From: Heliomicrobium modesticaldum Ice1
Lineage (GTDB): Bacteria > Bacillota > Desulfitobacteriia > Heliobacteriales > Heliobacteriaceae
DNA length: 64,000 nucleotides
Assembly: GCF_000019165.1 (NCBI RefSeq)
Contig: NC_010337.2
Coordinates: 1,603,001 to 1,667,000, forward strand
Direction: 5' to 3'
The notes below the pieces were generated by a model. The model was not told the DNA's origin and searched no databases. It worked only from the letters and a program-made list of their open reading frames with translations. The position numbers were made by a program, and so were the translations under genes. Positions 54,427-64,000 of the stretch are shown here, piece after piece (within the stretch, counting starts at the first letter, position 1; every line of letters begins with the position of its first letter).

Positions 54427-56490
54427 TTAACGGGCCAGGATCTCCCAGACCTCTCTCGGGTTCGTCGTCGGCGGCTTGCAGGCGAAGTTTTCGCAGACAT
54501 AGTAGGTGGGACTATCGCCTTGGGGCGCCATATTCTCCACGAAAGGAGCCAACTCAGCCAGGTCCTTGTACTCACGATCGGCCAGCCGGTATAGGAAGAC
54601 CGTTTCCGGGGAAAAGGGGCTGTGCAGCCGTTCCAACTCCTGCCGAAAGGTTTCCCGCTTCCGGTCGGCGACGACAACGACTTCTTTGCCGGGTCTGCGG
54701 GCGAAGAGCAGCGCCATGAGGGCGAAGGTGTGCCCGGCCGGCTGAGCGTTGATGTTGCCGGAAAAGCTCTCCAGGAGCGTCTCCGCTTGTCGGGCATAGG
54801 CGTTGCGACCGGTGATGCGGGCCAAGCGGAGCAGGTTGAGGGCGGAGACGGAGTTGCCTGAAGGGGTGGCGCCGTCGTAGATCTCTTTGGGTCGCGTCAG
54901 CAGTTCCTCGCTGTCGCTGCCATAGAAGAAGTAGCCTCCCTGATCGGGATCCCAAAAAAGCCGGTTCTGGTCCTCCTGGAGCGTCAGCGCCCGTTTCAGC
55001 CAGAGCGGGTTCGTGTCGGCCTGGTACAGTTCGATGAGCGCCCAGATCATGAAGGCGTAATCGTCGATATAGCCCTTATAGGCCGCTTCGCCGTCGCGGT
55101 AGCGGGCGAGCAGTCGGCCTTTGTCGTCGCGCAGTTTCTCCCAGATGAAGTCGGCGGCGCCTATGGCAGCGTCGAGGTAGGAGCGGTCGTAGAGGATGCG
55201 AAAGCCCATAGCTAGAGCGGCGATCATCAGGCCGTTCCAGGCGGTGAGGATCTTTTCATCTTTAAGCGGATGGACTCGCTTTTCTCGGGCGACGAAGAGC
55301 TTCTCTTCAGCGTCAGTGAGGATCTGGTGCCAGCCCATGGGCGGCGTGAAGGGGCGCCTGTCGGCGTCGATGCGGTTTAAGATGTTCTGGCCTTCAAAGT
55401 TGCCTTTTTCGGTGATATCATACCACTGGCAGAAGAGCTTGCCCGTCTCTTCGCCGAGGATCTCCTTGACCTCCTGGGGCGTCCAGAGGTAAAACTTGCC
55501 TTCGACGCCTTCCGAATCGGCGTCTTCGGCCGAGTAAAAGCCGCCCTCGGGCGCGTGCATGTCCCGCAGCACATAGGAGAAGATCTCCCGGGCCACCTCA
55601 GCGTACTCGTCCTTTGCGGTGACTTGGTACGCCTCCAGGTAGGCCATGGCCAGTTGAGCGTTGTCGTAGAGCATCTTTTCAAAGTGGGGGACGAGCCACT
55701 TCTCGTCGGTCGAGTAGCGGGAAAAGCCGTAGCCCAGGTGGTCGTAGATGCCGCCGGCGTGCATCTGCCGGAGCGTCTTTTCTACCATCGGCAGCGCTTC
55801 TTTCGCATTGATCAGTTTGTCGCAACGGAGCAGGAAGAGCAGGTTGTGGGGCGTCGGGAACTTGGGGGCGTGTCCGAAGCCGCCGTAGACGTCGTCGAAG
55901 CGCTTTTGCAGCCACGCATAGCCGCGCAGGATCGACGCATCGTCGAGGCTGCCGGCGCTGTTGGCTTGGACCTCTCGTTGCAGGTGTTGGGTCACCCGGT
56001 CGCCGGCGGCCACCAGTTTGCCCCGATCATTCTTCCACTGATCGACGACGGCTTCTAGGATATCGAGCAGGCCCGCCAAGCCCTGGCGGCTGCGCTTGGG
56101 GAAGTAGGTTCCGGCGAAAAAGGGCTTTTTGTCGGGCGTCATGATCACCGTCAGCGGCCAGCCGCCATGGCCGGTGATGGCTTGGCAGACGGTCATGTAG
56201 ATATGGTCCACATCGGGGCGCTCCTCCCGGTCGACCTTGACAGAGATGAAGTGCTCGTTCAGGTAGGCGGCCACTTCCTCGTCCTCGAAGGACTCGCGCT
56301 CCATCACGTGGCACCAATGGCAAGTCGAATATCCCACTGATAAAAATACAGGCTTGTCTTGTTCTTTGGCTCTTGTAAACGCTTCTTCTCCCCAGGGATA
56401 CCATTCCACGGGGTTATAGGCATGCTGGAGGAGGTAAGGGCTTTTCTCTTGGATCAGCCGATTCGGTTTCCTACTGGTTGGTCCGGTCAT
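54427..56490 (-). CDS. YyaL-type thioredoxin-domain protein (DUF255)
   Basis: A 687-residue protein of the YyaL/SPATA20 family. The N-terminal DUF255 thioredoxin-like domain has [31 protein letters not shown] (CxxC at ~54-57 after the chosen start) and [20 protein letters not shown]. The rest is an alpha/alpha-barrel like N-acylglucosamine epimerases. Start at ATG 56490 (GGAGG seven bases before); an in-frame codon 27 residues upstream lacks a site. The role of the family is unclear. An inverted repeat GTTGCGT / ACGCAAC at 56504-56541 lies in its leader. Confidence 0.9.
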   Translation of the reverse strand: MTGPTSRKPNRLIQEKSPYLLQHAYNPVEWYPWGEEAFTRAKEQDKPVFLSVGYSTCHWCHVMERESFEDEEVAAYLNEHFISVKVDREERPDVDHIYMTVCQAITGHGGWPLTVIMTPDKKPFFAGTYFPKRSRQGLAGLLDILEAVVDQWKNDRGKLVAAGDRVTQHLQREVQANSAGSLDDASILRGYAWLQKRFDDVYGGFGHAPKFPTPHNLLFLLRCDKLINAKEALPMVEKTLRQMHAGGIYDHLGYGFSRYSTDEKWLVPHFEKMLYDNAQLAMAYLEAYQVTAKDEYAEVAREIFSYVLRDMHAPEGGFYSAEDADSEGVEGKFYLWTPQEVKEILGEETGKLFCQWYDITEKGNFEGQNILNRIDADRRPFTPPMGWHQILTDAEEKLFVAREKRVHPLKDEKILTAWNGLMIAALAMGFRILYDRSYLDAAIGAADFIWEKLRDDKGRLLARYRDGEAAYKGYIDDYAFMIWALIELYQADTNPLWLKRALTLQEDQNRLFWDPDQGGYFFYGSDSEELLTRPKEIYDGATPSGNSVSALNLLRLARITGRNAYARQAETLLESFSGNINAQPAGHTFALMALLFARRPGKEVVVVADRKRETFRQELERLHSPFSPETVFLYRLADREYKDLAELAPFVENMAPQGDSPTYYVCENFACKPPTTNPREVWEILAR

Positions 56491-56650
56491 CTCTCTAACC
56501 TCCGTTGCGTTGTAAGCGGTATATGTCGTAGTATACGCAACGAACGCTTGTCCATAAGATTCGACGCTCAAAACCGCCGGCTTGATGGAAGAACTGGGGA
56601 ATGATAAAGACAGATAGAATGCTTTAGATGAGATTCAAAAGGGGATTTCC

Positions 56651-57355
56651 ATGAGAAAAATTCTAATCGTCGAAGACGAAATCGATGTAGCCAAACTGGT
56701 GGCCGATCAGCTAAAAAGCGAAGGTTTTCAGGTTCTGATGGCTCATGATGGAAAGAGCGCCATCGATTCCATCGATGTGGAAGAATTTAATTTATTTATT
56801 TTGGATATCATGCTTCCGGACATGGATGGCAGTGAGGTATTGCAATATATTCGTCGGAAAACATCCAAACCCGTGATCATGTTAACGGCAAAAGATAATG
56901 ACATGGATAAAGTTGTCAACTTTACTCTCGGAGCCGATGACTACATTGTGAAGCCCTTCAGCCTAATCGAATTGACGGCTCGGGTAAAGGCGGTTTTGCG
57001 ACGAACAGAGGGAACCCATCATATCACCGAAAATCAAGTGGGAAAGGAAACCATTCTTCACTGTGGGTCCTTGGAAATCAATTGTGATACCACTGAAGTA
57101 AAAGTAAAGGGCAACGTGATCTCATTAAAAGCCAAAGAATTCACTCTATTGAAATATTTGGCTGAGCGACCGAATCGAGTGGTAACGATCGCGCAGATTT
57201 ATGAAAGTGTGTGGGGAAAAGAGTTTATCCATGATGACAATACCGTCATGGTTCACATCTCCCGATTGAGAAATAAAATCGAAGAGGATCCCGCTAACCC
57301 GCAGCGATTGCAAACCGTTCGCGGATTAGGGTATCGATTGGTATGTGGGAAATGA
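56651..57355 (+). CDS. OmpR-family response regulator
   Basis: A 234-residue regulator: receiver with KILIVEDEIDVAKL, phosphoacceptor Asp in FILDIMLPDMDG, VIMLTAKDND and DDYIVKPFS, followed by a winged-helix DNA-binding domain (LKAKEFTLLKYLAERPNRVV, VWGKEF, VRGLGYRLVCGK). The stop overlaps the ATG of the kinase gene, so the two are coupled. Base composition is visibly AT-richer than the genes before it, hinting at transfer. It likely controls the ABC exporter downstream. Confidence 0.93.
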   Translation: MRKILIVEDEIDVAKLVADQLKSEGFQVLMAHDGKSAIDSIDVEEFNLFILDIMLPDMDGSEVLQYIRRKTSKPVIMLTAKDNDMDKVVNFTLGADDYIVKPFSLIELTARVKAVLRRTEGTHHITENQVGKETILHCGSLEINCDTTEVKVKGNVISLKAKEFTLLKYLAERPNRVVTIAQIYESVWGKEFIHDDNTVMVHISRLRNKIEEDPANPQRLQTVRGLGYRLVCGK

Positions 57356-58242
57356 ACCTGTTCAAATGGGCTGCTGTTGTTTTTATCGTCTTCTTGGGAA
57401 CAGGCGTTGTGTTTATGGCGATTGTTTATCAAGAAGTCAGGCGTATGCAACGGCTGCTGGCGGAAGCGATTCAGGGAAATCGACAAGTACGTTTTTATTC
57501 GCACCTTTCATTGCTTCATCCGATCGCAGCGCAAGTCAATATCCTTCTCCAACAATTGCATATACAAGAGAGCAACAAGCGTAGGGACGATGAACAGCGC
57601 AGGCGATTTATCACCGCCATCACCCATGACCTGCGAACCCCGCTGGCATCTGTATTAGGGTATCTCGAAGCGGTGCACAAAGGGCTGACGAATCCCGATA
57701 AGAAAGACGAATATATAGAAACGGCTTACTATAAAGGACTGACGTTACTCAACACCCTGAACCGATTCTTTGAGTGGGCCAAGTTGGACTTGCATCAAGA
57801 GCAGCTTTCTCCCCAAACCATCAATCTTGCAGAAACCCACCGTGAAGTGCTGATAGAATTTTTACCGGGGCTGGAAGCCAGAGGTATTCAACTGATTGCC
57901 GAAATTCCACTGGTGGCCAACGTGACCATTGATCCGGAAACGGTTGCAAGGGTGATTCGAAACCTCATTCAAAATGCCATCGATCATGCCCTTGATGTGA
58001 CCATAATACGCGTGAGATTGGACGTAAATAAAAGACAGACGGTCATTGAAGACAACGGGAAAGGTAGACCGGAAGTCGATGATGATATCTTTGAGCCCTT
58101 TCAACGGCAACGAAAGTCGAAAGGCCTTGGATTGGGATTGGCGATTTCCCGGCAACTTCTGCGCATGCAAAAAGGCAATCTATATGCAGAACCGTCCGCG
58201 GAGGGAGGCCTTTCTTTTATCATCCAATGGCCTTCCGCATAG
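57352..58242 (+). CDS. Sensor histidine kinase with a single N-terminal membrane helix
   Basis: About 296 residues. One membrane segment (WAAVVFIVFLGTGVVFMAIVY) with no extracytoplasmic domain, then HisKA (FITAITHDLRTPLASVLGYL), HATPase (NLIQNAIDHALD, EDNGKG, GLGLGLAISRQLL). Small kinases of this layout often work with a peptide-antibiotic ABC transporter that does the sensing. ATG 57352 overlaps the regulator stop; ATG 57343 is an alternative. The exporter follows after ~90 bases. Confidence 0.9.
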   Translation: MNLFKWAAVVFIVFLGTGVVFMAIVYQEVRRMQRLLAEAIQGNRQVRFYSHLSLLHPIAAQVNILLQQLHIQESNKRRDDEQRRRFITAITHDLRTPLASVLGYLEAVHKGLTNPDKKDEYIETAYYKGLTLLNTLNRFFEWAKLDLHQEQLSPQTINLAETHREVLIEFLPGLEARGIQLIAEIPLVANVTIDPETVARVIRNLIQNAIDHALDVTIIRVRLDVNKRQTVIEDNGKGRPEVDDDIFEPFQRQRKSKGLGLGLAISRQLLRMQKGNLYAEPSAEGGLSFIIQWPSA

Positions 58243-58330
58243 ACCGATCAATTTAAGGAAAGGTTAAGGTTGAAGAAAAGTCTCTGTAAACTTCCTCGGA
58301 TATACTGTTATCTGAGGGAGGGAGAAAGAC

Positions 58331-59257
58331 ATGCAGCAGAGGACACCAATTTTAGAAGTCTCGAATCTGGGCAAAGTTTACAACGGAACCTGGGCGGTCA
58401 AAAGCTTGAATCTATCCGTGAGGACTGGGGAGATATATGGTTTTTTGGGAAGAAACGGCGCAGGGAAAACGACGACGATACGGATGATCATGGGCCTGAT
58501 TCGCCCATCTCAAGGTCAGATTCGACTTTTTGGCCGCCCTAAGGAATCCTTCGGGCAAGAAATGTTTCGCCGCATTGGTTCCATGATTGAGTATCCGGGG
58601 TTCTATACCCACTTAACGGCACGAGAAAATCTTCTCTATAACGCGAGAATGATTGGTCTGCCGAATCTGAAGGCCGTTGACGAGATTCTTTCTTTTATGG
58701 GGCTGGGGCAGGCTGCCGATAAACAGGTCAATCAGTTCTCGTTAGGAATGAAACAACGATTGGGTATCGCCAGAGCATTACTGCATGAACCGGAATTGTT
58801 GATCCTCGATGAACCGACGAATGGACTCGATCCGGCCGGGATTCGAGAAATTCGCCACATCATTCGAGATTTGAGTAAATATCGAAATATCACCATCTTT
58901 GTCTCTAGCCATATTCTTCCGGAAATTGAGCAGTTGGCCGATCGGGTCGGCATCATTCATCAAGGTCAATTGGTCGAAGAGATCGCCATGGATGAATTGG
59001 AGCGGAAGGGGAAGCAGTATCTCACGGTGAAATCTTCGAATCCACATCGCGCAGTACAGATATTGGAAGAAAAGCTTCGGATTCAACAGCTTCGTTTGCT
59101 TGACGACGGCGAAATCCAGGTCTTTGAGCAGCTAGAACAACCGCACGCCATGAACCGAGTTCTGGTTGAGGCAGGGGTTGATGTATTTCATTTATCCGTT
59201 CAAAAAGAGACTTTGGAGGATCGCTTCATGCGTCTGACAGGAGGGGAGACAAGATGA
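58331..59257 (+). CDS. ABC transporter ATP-binding protein (BcrA-type)
   Basis: A 308-residue ATPase: Walker A LGRNGAGKTTTIRM, Q loop, signature QFSLGMKQRLGIARAL, Walker B LLILDEPTNGLDP and H loop FVSSHIL, then a ~90-residue C-terminal domain as in bacitracin/lantibiotic-type exporters (BcrA, SpaF). ATG 58331 follows GAGGGAGGGAGAAAGAC. It overlaps the permease by four bases. With the regulator and kinase before it, the unit looks like a peptide-antibiotic defence system. Confidence 0.93.
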   Translation: MQQRTPILEVSNLGKVYNGTWAVKSLNLSVRTGEIYGFLGRNGAGKTTTIRMIMGLIRPSQGQIRLFGRPKESFGQEMFRRIGSMIEYPGFYTHLTARENLLYNARMIGLPNLKAVDEILSFMGLGQAADKQVNQFSLGMKQRLGIARALLHEPELLILDEPTNGLDPAGIREIRHIIRDLSKYRNITIFVSSHILPEIEQLADRVGIIHQGQLVEEIAMDELERKGKQYLTVKSSNPHRAVQILEEKLRIQQLRLLDDGEIQVFEQLEQPHAMNRVLVEAGVDVFHLSVQKETLEDRFMRLTGGETR

Positions 59258-59919
59258 TCTTGAGCATTCGATTAGAAATGACGAAATGGAAACGTTCCCG
59301 AATGGTATGGATGACTTTCCTTGGTTCGGTTGTCGCCCCCTTTTTTGCGCTCATTTCGTCGCTCCAGACAATGAGTCAGACCCAACAGTTCAAAAGCTGG
59401 GATGAACTCTTTGCGGTTGCTTTTCAGATTAACCATCTGTTGTTCTATCCCTTTATTTTTGGAGCAGTGGCTTCCTATGTATTTGTACAGGAATATCAAG
59501 GCGGGGCCATCATCAACCTTTTCACATTGCCTGTAAGCCGCGCCAGGATCATTGTATCAAAGATAATCACCGTATTTTTGTTTGTGATGCTGTTATCGTT
59601 GGTGTCGACGGCTGTGACATTTCTTTTTGGGTGGAAGTTCACATCGACGCCCTTGGATTGGAACCTTTTTATTCGCAATTTCCAACTGGCCATGGAAACG
59701 ACGCTGATGCAATTCATGCTGGTTCCTATCATCATTTGCATTGGCTTATGGACCAAGCACTTCGTTCCACCGCTGGTGGGTGCAGGTCTTTTCGTGGTGC
59801 TGAACTTCGTATCTTTTGTATCCAGCAGTGTGGGACCATTCATTCCGACCGCCATTCCTACCTTTGTCGTTTTACAACATGTCGGTTGGAATCAGTTTTT
59901 CATTCCCCTGAATCAGTGA
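59254..59919 (+). CDS. ABC-2 type permease, probably truncated at its 3' end
   Basis: A 221-residue membrane protein starting with the usual cytoplasmic stretch IRLEMTKWKRSRMVWM and having about five hydrophobic segments, typical of BcrB/SpaE-like exporter permeases. Such proteins normally have six segments and ~240-260 residues; this one ends HVGWNQFFIPLNQ just before IS1380-type sequence, suggesting that insertion removed the last segment. Whether it still works is uncertain. Confidence 0.75.
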   Translation: MILSIRLEMTKWKRSRMVWMTFLGSVVAPFFALISSLQTMSQTQQFKSWDELFAVAFQINHLLFYPFIFGAVASYVFVQEYQGGAIINLFTLPVSRARIIVSKIITVFLFVMLLSLVSTAVTFLFGWKFTSTPLDWNLFIRNFQLAMETTLMQFMLVPIIICIGLWTKHFVPPLVGAGLFVVLNFVSFVSSSVGPFIPTAIPTFVVLQHVGWNQFFIPLNQ

Positions 59920-60749
59920 CAGGATAAAAAGTAAATAGTCGAAATTCAGCGCATTTCCCCGTATAATAGAGATAAACGAGTTTAATCGGAGTGATTTAAA
60001 CTCACCGACGGGGTGAATGCATGACCATGAAGAAGTTCATTATCGAGCAATCGAATGAGGAGCTTACACCGGTAACTGGATTGGCGCTCGTGGGCGCCTT
60101 GTTAAGAAAGACTTCATTGAAATTGCGATTGGATAAGTTCACTGTGCCCACTTGTTTGACACCAGATATAAGCCACGGAACTGTTGCTCTGAGCTACCTG
60201 GGCCTTCTCTGTCAGGGAAAGAATGACTTCGATGCGATTGAGCTGGCTCGTGGAGATGACTTTTTTCGATACGCCATGGGCGTCGACATCGTACCCTCCA
60301 GTCCCACGTTACGACAACGATTTGAAAAGGTTGTTGAGACGGATTTGAAATGGAACGACATCATTATGGAAGAATCTGCTCGTCTCATCAAAAAAGCAAA
60401 AGCTCCCCTGACACCTGTTCGGGTCGGCGCTACAGACTATCTGACGGTAGACGTAGATGTGACGCCATTGGATAATTCCGGTTCCAAAAAAGAGGGGGTG
60501 ACGCGCACCTACAAAGGTCATGATGGCTTTGCGCCCATACTGGCCTACCTCGGTCAGGAAGGCTACTGCATAAACGTTGAGCTGCGTCCGGGCAAAGATC
60601 ATAGCCAGAAAGGAACGCCCCAGTTCTTAACAAAGAGCATCAATTACGCACGCCAGTGCGGAGCTGAGAAGCTTCTGGTACGCATGGATTCCGGCTTTGA
60701 CAGCGTCGATAACATACGTGTCCTCCGCGCAGAGAATGTTGACTACATA

Positions 60750-62665
60750 GAGGCCGTCTAGAAAATAAGCAAATTCCCTAGCCAGCCCTTGCAAAAGCAT
60801 GATTTTTTAATACAAACAGCAAAAAACTAGAGTCTTTTTATCGGTCTCACCGGCCCTTTTTGAGGATTTTCCTCAAAAAGGGCAGATCTCCCCCTTGCAC
60901 CTTATGCGGCTTTTTTGAAAGCAACACCGCGTAAGGCACTCACCTCCAACACCATGGTTGCATTCTTATCATTTCGTAGACGGTTGAGTTTTTGAAAGTT
61001 CGCCGCTAACGCGCTGAGCCGGGCGGCATAAGCCAGATTTCGTTTTCCGATACGGCGAACCCGGCGCAGTCCGTAACGGTTGACCAGTTCATTTTGCTTG
61101 GCTTCGATGCGGCTGCGAAGACGCATCTGTTCCTTATAGATTTTCGTTTGGGAGTGCTTTGCCGCCTCGAGCATGACACCATAGGCGTTGTGAATAAAAA
61201 TCGTGCGCCGATGTTTCTTTTCTTTAAAACAGGTCGTGTAACGAGGGCAGTGCTTGCAATCATGGTCCTTGGCGCGAAGCACGAAGTTCTTCCCATCTGC
61301 CACTTCCGAATAGGTGGTGATGACTTTTCCTCTCGGGCAGATCAGTTGTGTTTGGTCTTCGGAAACTTGAAATCCCTCGCCCGCGAGGATATCACATTTT
61401 GTCTTTGGTGAAAGTGGCGCCACTACGTCAATGCCTTTTTCCTTGAGGGTGACACGGTCATCGCCCGCACCATAGTGGGTATCTCCAATGATCGTCGGGT
61501 TTTCTACACAATCGGTGGGAAGCTGATCCGCTAACGGCACCAGACTGGAGCCGTCATAGTCGTTGGCTTTCATGGCCTCGGCGGCGGCGATAAATCCGGA
61601 ATTTCCGACTTCAACGATGGCCATCTTATACCCGCGCCATTTCGTCTTGCCCTTACAACCGAAACGGGCTTCGCTGTCTACAGCCGAAACTATCATATCT
61701 TTGACAGAACCGCCGGGGGCTATCTCAAGAGTTCCATCATCTTTCCGAATGATTCGTTCACGGAGGATACGGCAAAGCAAAAGGGCGTAATGAATGACAT
61801 CGGGCTTCTTCTTCCACGAAGCCTCCGATGACTCCACGTAGGCCAGCAGTTCGTCAGCCTCGCTGACCACTTCAACAAGCCGTTCCATTTTGGCCTTATC
61901 GTCCAGGTTATGCTCTTTCACTTCCGTCACTGTTTCCAGGTAACGTACCGCCCGAGGGGCATGGGGGATTGCATGCCATGGAACACTGTATTGCTTCGCC
62001 AAAAGACGCACCAACAGGCGCATGGCTTGGCGGATCAGTTCGATGGTCGTGGGGGCACTGATGGGAGCTATGACATGGGTCGTGTCCGTTATCCAAGGTT
62101 CTTTCCCTGTCAAAACGCCCAGGTAGTACATCAACCGGATAAAGCGATCGAGATAGACCTTATCAAGTTCCTTTTGGATGAGCCGTTGCCGGTGGACGCC
62201 AAAATTGGCGTGATCAATGCCCGGTTCATCGAGGGCCATTCCTAACGCAAACTTGACCTCGATGTTCACACGTGTCTGTGCTTCCATCCCCCGGTCTGTT
62301 TCGCCCAGCATTTTCCTGTAACATGCAGGCCATCGTCATCTGCCGGGCCGCATGACTGGGACGTCCGTTGTCAAGGCAATAGAGACCTGTAAAATCCTCC
62401 GGTTGTATTAATAGGGGGCGCCAATTCACGAAACAGGCGAAAGACGGAATCGGCAGGCACAAGTTGGTCCCAGAGGGCTGCAAAGTCGTAAAAGCTAACT
62501 TGGGGGTCCACATCGAATCGAAACAAGGTACATCGCCTCGCTATAAACAGTCTTTGTACCTATATCCTTCGACGCGAAGAGTCGAATTCCCTTTAAATTC
62601 CACCAATTTCCATATAAAAACGTCTTGCTTTTTGCCCTCTCTTGAGGGGGTTTTTAGACAGACTC
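60750..62665 (-). mobile_element. IS1182-type insertion sequence, copy 2 (1916 bp), inside the IS1380-type element
   Basis: It has the same ends as copy 1 and is flanked by TACATA at 60744-60749 and 62666-62671, the target duplication. It is two bases longer than copy 1: an extra T in the run at 62311-62314 and an extra G in the run at 62414-62418; one base change (near 61613) was also noticed. Otherwise the two look identical, so the spread is recent. Confidence 0.93.
60902..62526 (-). pseudogene. IS1182-family transposase, frameshifted copy
   Basis: It corresponds base for base to the gene at 32078-33700, but two single-base insertions about 100 bases apart throw the N-terminal ~70 codons out of frame. 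The largest intact piece starts at an internal Met (MLGETDRGMEAQ, 62311) and keeps the catalytic domain, without the DUF772-like N-terminus. Transposition by its own product is unlikely; the intact copy could still mobilise it in trans. Confidence 0.9.
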
Positions 62666-63286
62666 TACATAATCAAACGCAACCTTCGCCAAGAAACTCC
62701 CGAAATGTGGAGGGACATCGCCCTTAAAAATGGGCAGGCCCGAATTGTTCGGGAAGGAAAAGTGGAGTATATGGGCAGTGTAATGTGGAAGGTCGGCAAT
62801 ATGGAACAACGTGAACGGGTGGTTTTCCATGTCGTGGAACGAACCATCTTGTCCAATGGGCAGCAATTGCTGCTTCCAGAGTTAGAAGTGGCCACGTACT
62901 GGACGTCGTTACCCGTCTCGCCGGAAGAATTGATCCATTTGCAAAGAGATCACGGAACCAGCGAGCAATTCCATAGCGAGTTAAAAACGGACCTTGATTT
63001 GGAACGACTGCCTAGTGGAAAATTTAAGGTCAATGATCTGGTCTTTCATTTCGGTGCGCTTGCCTATAACCTGCTTCGCATCGTTGGTCAAATGAGCTTA
63101 CACCATCCGGATTCTCCCCTAAAGAGAAAGGCCCATACGCAGCGCCGCCGGATACGCACGGTACTTCAAAATGTGATCACCATTGCGTCTCGATTGGTGA
63201 GACATGCCAGACAAGTGAAGCTCCGGCTCGGGGCGCATAGTCCCTGGTACGCAACGTTTAAGGATCTCTATCTTGCTTTTTCGTAA

Positions 63287-63866
63287 ACGGCAAGAATTTC
63301 CTAAAAAATCAAATTCATTCGATGGGATAGACCTTTGGATGTAAAATGTGTCAAAGGTTAGCTTTGCTATACGCTTTTATGGATCTCGTTTCTTGACGGC
63401 ACCACCTTCTTTGATAAGGCGACGTGTTCAAATTGCTATCTAAGGAAATTGGATTAAATTCTTGTAATACGAATTACTTTTTGTGGAAAATCATTGGGGT
63501 ACTGCCAAGTCGACTCACGGATTCAGGATTCCCTTTGTCTGGACCATGCTGATACCCATATTCGTCCTATTTACAGGTATTTCATTCTATATTGTGATGG
63601 CCAGGGATGTAGCATAATCATAGGTGACCTCCATTGTTTTGTACTCATCAAGTCCCGCAGAAGGTCCTATAAGGGCCACAAGATGGCGCAGGCGGTGCGG
63701 CGTCTGGGGTGTGCACGTATCGGAGTCGTCTGCTGCAAGCAGCCCATGCCGGCCCTGAAAAGGCATGGGCGAAAAAGCCTAACCCTTTCTTAACCGAGCT
63801 GTTATTGACTTTCCTCTGCCGCTTGGTCGAATATAGAATCAAATGTTTGGCGGAGGGGAAAAAGAT
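63287..63866. other. Region without recognised gene
   Basis: About 580 bases. The first ~50-100 bases presumably contain the right end of the IS1380-type element. A perfect 9-base hairpin GCCCATGCC / GGCATGGGC stands at 63742-63770 without a T run. Nothing coding could be supported; some of it may be debris from the insertion. Confidence 0.4.
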
Positions 63867-64000
63867 ATGCAGCAAAATAAACGCTTTGGTGGGAAGCAAG
63901 TGAACATCGCTGTCATCGCCGATATCCACGCAAACGCCGAAGCCCTCAACGCTGTCCTGCGGGATATCGAGTCCCAGCATCCGGACTTGGTGCTATGCGC
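63867..64000 (+). CDS. Metallophosphoesterase, 5' part (runs out of window)
   Basis: The first 44 codons. The segment IAVIADIHANAEALNAVLRD is the N-terminal metal-binding motif (D-x-H) of calcineurin-like phosphoesterases of the YfcE/diadenosine-tetraphosphatase-like group. ATG 63867 follows GGCGGAGGGG. The rest lies beyond the window, so substrate class cannot be judged. Confidence 0.75.
   Translation, partial: MQQNKRFGGKQVNIAVIADIHANAEALNAVLRDIESQHPDLVLC

Larger units (their letters stand above)
60021..63286 (+). pseudogene. IS1380-type transposase interrupted by an IS1182-type element
   Basis: The 5' part (60021-60749) has LTPVTGLALVGALLRKTSLK, LTVDVDVTPLDNSGSKKEGV and LVRMDSGFDSVDNIRVLRA; the 3' part (62672-63286) has HRDHG-type sequence DHGTSEQFHSELKTDLDLER and FHFGALAYNLLRIVGQ. 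Joined at the target site they give D-Y-I-I-K-R-N in frame, 447 residues, normal for IS1380. An inverted repeat GAGTTTAA / TTAAACTC (59978-60003) and a TATAAT at 59962-59967 precede the gene. The outer ends of this element could not be fixed. Confidence 0.88.

Noticed and set aside
63742-63770. GCCCATGCC/GGCATGGGC hairpin as a terminator or riboswitch
   Set aside because: Perfect stem but no T run on either strand and no gene ending beside it.

Overview
The window reads as a chromosomal segment of a moderately GC-rich, anaerobic, spore-forming Gram-positive bacterium of the Clostridia. Support comes from GlpP-type antitermination, anaerobic GlpABC, a clostridial-type [FeFe]-hydrogenase-like protein, tiny YjcZ-like membrane peptides, a DUF1540 protein, strong AGGAGG ribosome sites and many GTG/TTG starts. 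A heliobacterium-like organism would fit, but no photosynthesis or rRNA gene is present, so that placement is an inference.

Layout. 0-6.4 kb: the 3' part of sbcC, a small ECF-like membrane protein, murJ, and an unusual gene fusing a MurF-like ligase domain to an M23 peptidase domain. 6.6-21.5 kb: a glycerol-to-pyruvate cluster in one orientation (glpP, glpF, glpK, glpABC, pyk, gapA, pgk, tpiA, eno). It covers glycerol uptake, phosphorylation, oxidation to dihydroxyacetone phosphate and lower glycolysis, but has no phosphoglycerate mutase. Three leaders (two before glpF, one before glpA) share one sequence motif directly upstream of a terminator hairpin and are the probable targets of GlpP. 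21.7-31.9 kb: a soluble MCP-PhnD fusion, an aldehyde dehydrogenase remnant, a nuclease-like small protein, a four-PAS hybrid histidine kinase, gph, an M24 peptidase, two tiny membrane peptides and the hydrogenase-like protein.

31.9-48.4 kb is accessory. It holds an intact 1914-bp IS1182-type element, a MASE3-like sensor kinase, an island of unrecognised small genes (36.2-38.5 kb) with a pair of cysteine-rich paralogues behind a promoter whose spacer is a 16-bp palindrome, a MazG/HisE-like protein, a FliD-like protein, an SGNH hydrolase, a nitroreductase, a cysteine-rich PAS kinase, a class-C-like group II intron inserted just after a terminator, a NamZ-like exported protein and a malQ remnant. 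48.4-56.5 kb: larA, larB, larC (lactate racemase and the enzymes making its nickel-pincer cofactor), speD, a class I aminotransferase and a YyaL-type thioredoxin-domain protein.

56.6-63.3 kb is visibly more AT-rich. A two-component system and an ABC exporter of the peptide-antibiotic type end in a probably truncated permease, next to an IS1380-type transposase gene that is itself split by a second, frameshifted copy of the IS1182-type element. The window ends inside a metallophosphoesterase gene. No tRNA, rRNA or CRISPR array was seen.
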